A stretch of 64,000 bases of DNA from Anaerolineales bacterium (GTDB taxonomy: Bacteria > Chloroflexota > Anaerolineae > Anaerolineales > UBA11579): the NCBI GenBank assembly GCA_026129255.1, contig JAHCIJ010000002.1, forward strand, positions 1 to 64,000, read 5' to 3'. Both the position numbers and the translations under genes were made by a program. Under the pieces are notes generated by a model. It saw only the letters and a list, made by a program, of their open reading frames with translations. It searched no databases and was not told the DNA's origin. Of this stretch, positions 58,891 to 64,000 are shown piece by piece. Each line of letters starts with the position of its first letter. Position 1 is the stretch's first letter.

Positions 58891-60122
58891 TCGTCTGCCA
58901 GCGGGGTCTCGATGATGTCTTTGGCTAGCTGGTTCAGCGTGCTGCGTGCCTCGGGGTCCTCCAGGTGGATGTTCTCCCAGTACACGTCCAGCAACTCATA
59001 GGGGCTCATTTCGCCCACGGCGCGGCCGTCCATGCGGGCGCGTATGCTCATCTGCGGCCGCTTGATGAGATGGAACTCGAAGGTGTTGGCCGCCGCGGCA
59101 CGGATCTGCGCCTCATCGATGTACGGCTCCCACTCGCGCGGATAGTACACCACCAGGCGCACGATGGCATCCTGCATGGTTTCGGCGCCGGGCAATTCAG
59201 CGATGATGTCTTGTGTCACGCTCAGCTCGTGCTGTGGCTCGGCCACACCGCTCCAGAACTTGCGGATGTTGCGCAGCTGGCGCCAATCCAGTTGCGTGTT
59301 CTTCTTCTGCACATCCGCGATGACGAAGTATTTATCGTCGTTGGCCTCGCCAAAATCAATACGCTCGATCGAGCCGGGGTACACCACCGGCGGCTGGCTG
59401 CCCTCATTGAGGTTCTGCATCTTGTGAATGTGCCCCAGCGCCACATAATCGAGGCGCGGGTCCTTCACCAGGCTGCCCGCCAGCACCAGGTCATTGCCCA
59501 GCATCACGGTGTGCTCGCCGCCGTATACGGCGCCCTGCACCGAGGCATGCGCCGCCAGCACCACCGGCAAGCTGTGGTCAGCCCGCTCGTTGAGATAGCC
59601 ATCCACCAATTCGGAGAGGGTCTCGGCCATCTGCTCGTAGATGTCTTGGCCGCTCTCGCCGCGGCTTTCCAGCGCGGCCAGCATGCCCGAGCGCGTGATC
59701 CACGGCAGGGCGATGACTTGCAGCGGCAAGCCCCACAAGTCGTCCGGCCCCAGGAACTGCGGCTTATCCAGCACTTTCACATACGGCACTTCCAGCGTGG
59801 CGTATTCTTCCAGCGCGTGGGCGCGGCCCAGGCTGGGCGACAGATCATGGTTGCCCACCAGTAGCAGCGTAGGGATCTGCGCCTTGGAGAGCTTGATCAT
59901 GCGCCGGCCCCACTCACGCATGAAGGTGGGCGCCGGGTTGCGATCCTTGTAAGCATCCCCGGCGAACAGCACCAGGTCTACCTTCTCAGCGATGGCGGCG
60001 TCGATGATCTCGTCCAGTGAGCGCAAATAGTCCATCACACGGATCGGCAGACCGGTGTCCGCGTCCTGGCGGCCCGTGTTGGCCATGTCGATGTGTGCGT
60101 CGGCGAAGTGCAGGATCTTCAT
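58887..60122 (-). CDS. sbcD: SbcD/Mre11-type DNA repair nuclease subunit
   Basis: A 411-residue metallophosphoesterase: MKILHFADAHIDMAN (Asp8, His10), VDLVLFAGDAYKDRNP, IPTLLLVGNHDLSPS, and GHIHKMQ with the later metal His residues. This is the Mre11/SbcD catalytic core; a C-terminal domain of about 130 residues follows. In other bacteria it acts with SbcC (Rad50), but no sbcC gene is next to it here. It lies between the C39-TPR gene (12 bases upstream) and the propeller lipoprotein. Confidence 0.9.
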   Translation of the reverse strand: MKILHFADAHIDMANTGRQDADTGLPIRVMDYLRSLDEIIDAAIAEKVDLVLFAGDAYKDRNPAPTFMREWGRRMIKLSKAQIPTLLLVGNHDLSPSLGRAHALEEYATLEVPYVKVLDKPQFLGPDDLWGLPLQVIALPWITRSGMLAALESRGESGQDIYEQMAETLSELVDGYLNERADHSLPVVLAAHASVQGAVYGGEHTVMLGNDLVLAGSLVKDPRLDYVALGHIHKMQNLNEGSQPPVVYPGSIERIDFGEANDDKYFVIADVQKKNTQLDWRQLRNIRKFWSGVAEPQHELSVTQDIIAELPGAETMQDAIVRLVVYYPREWEPYIDEAQIRAAAANTFEFHLIKRPQMSIRARMDGRAVGEMSPYELLDVYWENIHLEDPEARSTLNQLAKDIIETPLADD

Positions 60123-60133
60123 AGGAGCGACCT

Positions 60134-61471
60134 CTACGGGCTGACGCCGAGGCGCTGCAACTGGGCGCGCCCGGCAGAGAAGTTGGGGTTCAGGCGCACC
60201 GTCTCGCGGTAATCGGCGATGGCGTTATCCGTCTCGCCAATGGCTTCGCGCGCCAGGCCGCGCCAATAAATGCTCTCTTCCAGCGTCGGCTCGGCGATGG
60301 TGGCCAGGGTGGTGTTGGCCAGGTTGATCGTGTCCTGGTAGCGGGCGCTGTAGTAATACGCCCAGTACGGCCAACTCTGGTACCACAGCATGCGGTACGG
60401 GCGCGTATCCGCGTCAAGGTTCTGATATAGCTGGAAAGCGTAATCGTAAGCGTGCGCCGCGTCCACATACTCAAACAGGCGCACATGGCTGGTGCCTACG
60501 TTGAACCAGGCGTAGTACGCGTCCACACCGGTCAGCGTTTCGGTGTCAGCGCGGGCGGTTTCGAGTGCATGCACAAAGGTCCACTCCTCGTCAGCCCATG
60601 GCCCCAGCGCCCCGAGCACGGCGGCCTGCTGTCCTTCTGGATAGACCACAATAAACAGGAAGTTGAACTGGCGCCAGGCGGAGTAAAAATCGTCGTACGG
60701 CCAGCGCATGTTCTTGCCGCTATTGTTCTCGCCGCCGCGCTCGTAAGTATCCTGCACGATGAAGACGCCTTCGGCTTCATCGTAACCGGTGACGAACTGG
60801 TAGTGCCCCAACCACGAGAATTTGCCGCTGGCATCCGTGGTGTAGTAGCCCTTCTCGACGATGATCGGGTAGCCCGCCGCCAGCAGGCGCTTGAGCGTTT
60901 CCAACTCGCCGCCCATGCGGATGAGTGCCTGCATGCCGGGGACCTGTGTATTCACGAAGTCCTGCATCTCGTACGGCATCACGTTCTTGTCTTCCGGCTG
61001 GTTGGGGTTGTTACCGATGCCGGGCTTGACGTAGCGCGCCACGTCGTCCCGGTCGCCACCCCAGCCCCAGAAGTTGAGCGCCATGGTCATGTTGGCCGGG
61101 CCGCAATAGTTCCAGCGGTTGTGCTGGTCCACATAGGTGAAGCCGTCCAGCTGCACGCGGGGCGGCAGCGGCACGGCGGTTGCCTCAGCCGTGGCCTGCG
61201 GCGTGCTGCCCTGCGTGCGTGTCGGTTGCGCGGTGGGTTGCGTGATCGTGGTGATCTGCGGCTGGAAGACTGCTTCTTGCGGCGGGTTAAAGAAGTACAC
61301 AATGCTGGTGCGCAGCGCGTCAACACGCCACGCCAGGCGTTCTTTTACCGGGGGCAAGTTGTAAACCACTACCGCCAGCAGCAGCACGCCCAGCAGGATG
61401 GCCACAATACGCAGCCAACGCGGGCCTTGGCGCCTACGGCGATTTTTTGGATGCAGATAGGGTTCTTGCAT
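60134..61471 (-). CDS. Membrane-anchored C39-like peptidase with TPR domain
   Basis: A 445-residue protein. TM anchor (about 20-42), Thr/Gln/Pro spacer, and a papain-fold C39-like domain with Cys in NRWNYCGPANMTMALNFWGW (about 118-137), His in LGHYQFVTGYDEAEG and Asp in FIVQDTYERGG, completing the triad. A C-terminal TPR-like part follows (SIYWRGLAREAIGETDNAIADYRETVRLNPNFSAGRAQLQ). It probably cleaves a surface or exported peptide. It is the first gene of the operon with sbcD and the propeller lipoprotein. Confidence 0.82.
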   Translation of the reverse strand: MQEPYLHPKNRRRRQGPRWLRIVAILLGVLLLAVVVYNLPPVKERLAWRVDALRTSIVYFFNPPQEAVFQPQITTITQPTAQPTRTQGSTPQATAEATAVPLPPRVQLDGFTYVDQHNRWNYCGPANMTMALNFWGWGGDRDDVARYVKPGIGNNPNQPEDKNVMPYEMQDFVNTQVPGMQALIRMGGELETLKRLLAAGYPIIVEKGYYTTDASGKFSWLGHYQFVTGYDEAEGVFIVQDTYERGGENNSGKNMRWPYDDFYSAWRQFNFLFIVVYPEGQQAAVLGALGPWADEEWTFVHALETARADTETLTGVDAYYAWFNVGTSHVRLFEYVDAAHAYDYAFQLYQNLDADTRPYRMLWYQSWPYWAYYYSARYQDTINLANTTLATIAEPTLEESIYWRGLAREAIGETDNAIADYRETVRLNPNFSAGRAQLQRLGVSP

Positions 61472-61522
61472 GAGCCTATGAGCGATTCTATCATCCGCAC
61501 ATTAAGGCGGAGTAAAGCACAC

Positions 61523-62350
61523 TCAGACTTTGCTTGCGCGCTCGGCAGCCACCGCGCCTGCGCTGGCCTTTTCCACCAGACCTGGTGCCAGGCGCCCCAG
61601 ATACCACACCATACGCGCCCGTGCCGGGGCCACAATGGTAGCGGCGTTCTTCTCTACGCCGCGCAACGCCTCGGCGGCGAACTTGTCCGCGGGGTACGGC
61701 GGCCCGGCCAGCTTGGTGAGAAAGCGGCGTACATCTGGCGTCCACGGCATATCCTTGATATCCACCGGGGGCGGGGCATCCAGCATGGGCGTCTCCACCG
61801 AGGCCGGGCACAGCACGCTGACGCGCACACCGTAAGCCGCCGCCTCGATGCGCAAACTGTGGCTGAGGCCGACGATGGCGTGCTTGGTCATGGAATACGG
61901 CGCCAGCAACGGCGCCGGGCCGAGCCCGGCCAGCGAGGCGGTGTTGACAATATGCCCGCGGCCTTGCTTGACCATCAGCGGGTAGGCGGCCGCCACCCCG
62001 TTGAGCGTGCCGCGTATATTGATATCAATGATGCGCGCCCAGGCTTCAGTCGGGATCTCGTAGGCTTCCCCGGCGATGCCGATGCCGGCGTTGTTGAACA
62101 AGGCGTCCAGGCGGCCGTGCTGTTGCACCACGGCATCCACGCATTGCTGGAAGGCTTTGGCATCGCGCACATCCAGTTGCACCGCAGCCGATCCCCCGCC
62201 GCACTCGGCGGCCACAGCCTGCGCAGCCGCCAAGTCAATATCCGCCACGGTGACGTGGCCACCACGCGCAGCGATAGCCCTGGCCAGGGCGCGGCCAATG
62301 CCGGACCCTCCACCGGTAATGATCGTGGTCGTACCGTTCCACTTGTCCAT
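61523..62350 (-). CDS. Short-chain dehydrogenase/reductase
   Basis: A 275-residue SDR: cofactor motif TGGGSGIG (12-19), NNAG, the Ser of IVNTASLAGLG, and active-site YSMTK. Asp in VTVADIDLAAAQ after strand 2 points to NAD(H) preference. A C-terminal extension (VEKASAGAVAAERASKV) is typical of the larger SDR members acting on hydrophobic alcohols or ketones. A strong GGAGG ribosome binding site precedes the ATG at 62350; the frame to 62365 covers it and is not needed. Confidence 0.93.
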   Translation of the reverse strand: MDKWNGTTTIITGGGSGIGRALARAIAARGGHVTVADIDLAAAQAVAAECGGGSAAVQLDVRDAKAFQQCVDAVVQQHGRLDALFNNAGIGIAGEAYEIPTEAWARIIDINIRGTLNGVAAAYPLMVKQGRGHIVNTASLAGLGPAPLLAPYSMTKHAIVGLSHSLRIEAAAYGVRVSVLCPASVETPMLDAPPPVDIKDMPWTPDVRRFLTKLAGPPYPADKFAAEALRGVEKNAATIVAPARARMVWYLGRLAPGLVEKASAGAVAAERASKV

Positions 62351-62452
62351 CAGCACACCTCCCAAAAATGAAATTTAATTATTGCACAGAATGAGTTTGC
62401 AGTGATGCGAGCCACTATAATGAAGGCCACTCTAGCAGTAAGAAAGTAGTAC

Positions 62453-63919
62453 ATGGATAACCCAACACCGCAACTCAGCCTTCCGGAAACCACGCTCAAC
62501 CAGTTGAGCGCACGCATTCAAGAAGCAGCACAGCGCGCCACCTGGACAGAGCTCAGCCCCGTGCAGGCCAAATCCATCCCGTACATGCTGGCGGGCAAAG
62601 ACCTGATGGTGCAGGCGCGCACCGGCAGCGGCAAGACCGGCGCCTTTCTGCTGCCCATGCTGGAGCGGCTGGACGCCAGCCGCAAGGAGGCACAGGCCCT
62701 AGTGCTGGTGCCTACGCGTGAGCTGGCCAGCCAGGTGACCAAAGACGCGCAGGTGCTCTTTCCCGGCAGCGGGCTAGAGGTGGTCCCCGTCTATGGCGGC
62801 GTGGGCTACGGCCCGCAGCTCGAAGGCTTCCAGCGCGGCGCGCAGGTCATCGTGGGTACGCCCGGCCGCGTGCTCGACCATTTGCTCAAGCGCAACCTCA
62901 ACTTGAATTCACTACGCATGCTGGTGTTTGACGAGGCCGACCGCATGCTCTCGATGGGCTTCTACCCAGACATGCTGGAGGTGCAGCGCTACCTGCCCAA
63001 GCAGGGCGTGCAAGCCAGCATGTTCTCGGCCACCTTCCCGCAGACGGTGCAGAGCCTGGCGCAGCGCTTTTTGGATGCGCCCGACTTCCTGAGTCTCAGC
63101 CGTGACTATGTGCACGTCACCAATGTGGAACACATCGTGATGACCGTGCCGCGTATGGACAAAGACCGCACGCTGGTGCGCCTGCTCGAGATCGAGAATC
63201 CGCACCAGGCGATCATCTTTTGCAATACTAAAGTGCGCGTCAATTACGTCACCACTGTGCTGCAGCGCTTCGGCCTGAATGCGGCTGAACTGAGCTCAGA
63301 GCTCTCGCAGGCAGCACGCGAAAAGGTGCTGGCGCAACTTAAAGACGGTTCGTTGAACTTCCTCGTGGCGACAGACGTGGCCGCACGCGGCATTGATATC
63401 CCTGATCTCGAGCTGGTGATCCTCTACGAGCCGCCCGAAGAGGCCGAGCTCTACATCCACCGGGCCGGGCGCACTGGCCGTGCCGGGGCAGGTGGCGTGG
63501 CCATCAGCCTGATCATTACCGGCGTGGAAGAGCGCGAGCTCAAGAAGATCGCCAGCATTTACAAGATCGAATTCACCGAACGCCCCGCTCCTACCGAAGA
63601 CGACGTAGCCAGCATCGTCTCACAGCGGCTGACGGCCCAGCTTGAAGCACAGCTGCGCGGGCGCGACAAGCTGCAGGTGGAGCGCAGCCAGCGCTTCCGC
63701 ACGCTGGCGCGCCAACTGGCGGAGACGGAGGAAGGCCAGGGTTTGCTGGCCATGCTACTGGATGACAGCTACCATGCCGCCGCGCACCCGCAAGCCTTGG
63801 CGGCGGCGGCCGAAAAGCGTACGCCGCGGCCTCCACAAGGCCCGCCCAACCGCGGGCGCAATGATGGCGGTCGCCGAGACGGCGACCGGCGTGATGGCCG
63901 CAGCGGCCGCAGACGCTAA
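62453..63919 (+). CDS. DEAD-box RNA helicase
   Basis: A 488-residue helicase. Motif Q (WTELSPVQAKSIP), I ARTGSGKT (55-62), Ia PTRELASQ, II VFDEADRM, III SATFPQ, V VATDVAARGIDIPDL, and VI YIHRAGRTGRAG. The C-terminal tail is Arg/Gly-rich (NRGRNDGGRRDGDRRDGRSGRRR), an RNA-binding extension as in CshA/DeaD-type helicases. It probably works in ribosome assembly or mRNA decay. TATAAT at about 62417-62422 gives a 30-base leader. Confidence 0.95.
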   Translation: MDNPTPQLSLPETTLNQLSARIQEAAQRATWTELSPVQAKSIPYMLAGKDLMVQARTGSGKTGAFLLPMLERLDASRKEAQALVLVPTRELASQVTKDAQVLFPGSGLEVVPVYGGVGYGPQLEGFQRGAQVIVGTPGRVLDHLLKRNLNLNSLRMLVFDEADRMLSMGFYPDMLEVQRYLPKQGVQASMFSATFPQTVQSLAQRFLDAPDFLSLSRDYVHVTNVEHIVMTVPRMDKDRTLVRLLEIENPHQAIIFCNTKVRVNYVTTVLQRFGLNAAELSSELSQAAREKVLAQLKDGSLNFLVATDVAARGIDIPDLELVILYEPPEEAELYIHRAGRTGRAGAGGVAISLIITGVEERELKKIASIYKIEFTERPAPTEDDVASIVSQRLTAQLEAQLRGRDKLQVERSQRFRTLARQLAETEEGQGLLAMLLDDSYHAAAHPQALAAAAEKRTPRPPQGPPNRGRNDGGRRDGDRRDGRSGRRR

Positions 63920-63921
63920 CA

Positions 63922-63957
63922 AGAACGGGCTCCTGCCGTACGGCAGGAGCCCGTTTT
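63922..63957 (+). terminator. Terminator of the helicase gene
   Basis: AACGGGCTCCTGCCG pairs with CGGCAGGAGCCCGTT around TA, followed by TTGAA. A very strong hairpin. The last 43 bases hold no feature. Confidence 0.9.
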
Positions 63958-64000
63958 GAACCTCTATGCAAAGGCGTGCAGCGCAGTTACTTAGTTGATA

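Noticed and set aside
60452..62371. A 639-codon plus-strand open frame
   Set aside because: It runs antisense through the C39-TPR gene and the SDR gene, both of which have clear domains; its His/Arg/Ala-rich product has no motif. It is a high-GC shadow.

Overview
The window reads as a bacterial chromosome segment of fairly high GC, most likely from a member of the Chloroflexota, class Anaerolineae. This is inferred from the protein content: PD40-propeller lipoproteins, Thr/Pro-rich surface stalks, a NurA/HerA operon, many small uncharacterised membrane proteins, and Asp/Glu-rich housekeeping proteins. No rRNA is present to confirm it. Coding density is high, with many 1-4 base start/stop overlaps, and almost every transcription unit ends in a clear intrinsic hairpin. 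I see no insertion sequence, prophage or CRISPR array.

Region 1 (1-4021) is translation and secretion housekeeping: the 3' end of tuf, then rpmG, tRNA-Trp, secE, nusG, rplK, rplA, rplJ and rplL. It carries leader elements before rplK and rplA, an L10-type leader and an attenuator before rplJ, and a strong terminator after rplL, so rpoBC does not follow. Region 2 (4.0-10.2 kb) holds a YczE-like membrane protein, an OmpR/histidine kinase pair, a lytic transglycosylase, a NUDIX hydrolase and a TIM-barrel/SnoaL fusion. Region 3 (10.2-15.0 kb, minus strand) is a tightly overlapped nurA - HAS-barrel-like - herA operon. An AT-rich gene with a HEPN-like RNxxxH motif follows, then a small isoprenylcysteine-methyltransferase-like gene.

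Region 4 (15-27 kb) contains two frameshifted genes, a pyruvate dehydrogenase-type pdhA-pdhB-pdhC operon, palindromic intergenic repeats, a RelE/ParE-type toxin-antitoxin pair, and a MarR-controlled ABC-2 exporter operon whose operator overlaps its promoter and start codon. Region 5 (27-35 kb) is a cell-surface locus: a propeller lipoprotein, a TadG-like protein, an orphan response regulator overlapping a Thr/Pro-rich stalk protein with an IPITG-TM tail, a sortase, and a second, secreted sortase-like protein. Region 6 (35-42 kb) has a PfkB-fold protein lacking the catalytic Asp, a ferric-iron ABC importer with a 20-bp palindromic operator candidate, and Hsp20.

Region 7 (42-51.6 kb) has tRNA-Pro, an MFS exporter, RNA enzymes (a SpoU methyltransferase, RNase D and a beta-CASP nuclease), a siderophore-interacting reductase and tRNA-Ser. 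Region 8 (51.7-55.7 kb) is a surface-glycan cluster: a NodB-like deacetylase, three methyltransferases and a GT4 glycosyltransferase. Region 9 (55.8-64 kb) has dnaK, an SbcD-type nuclease in an operon with a C39-TPR protein and a propeller lipoprotein, an SDR and a DEAD-box helicase.

A recurring architectural theme is a -10 box only 5-7 bases before the start codon, which predicts leaderless mRNAs for many single genes.
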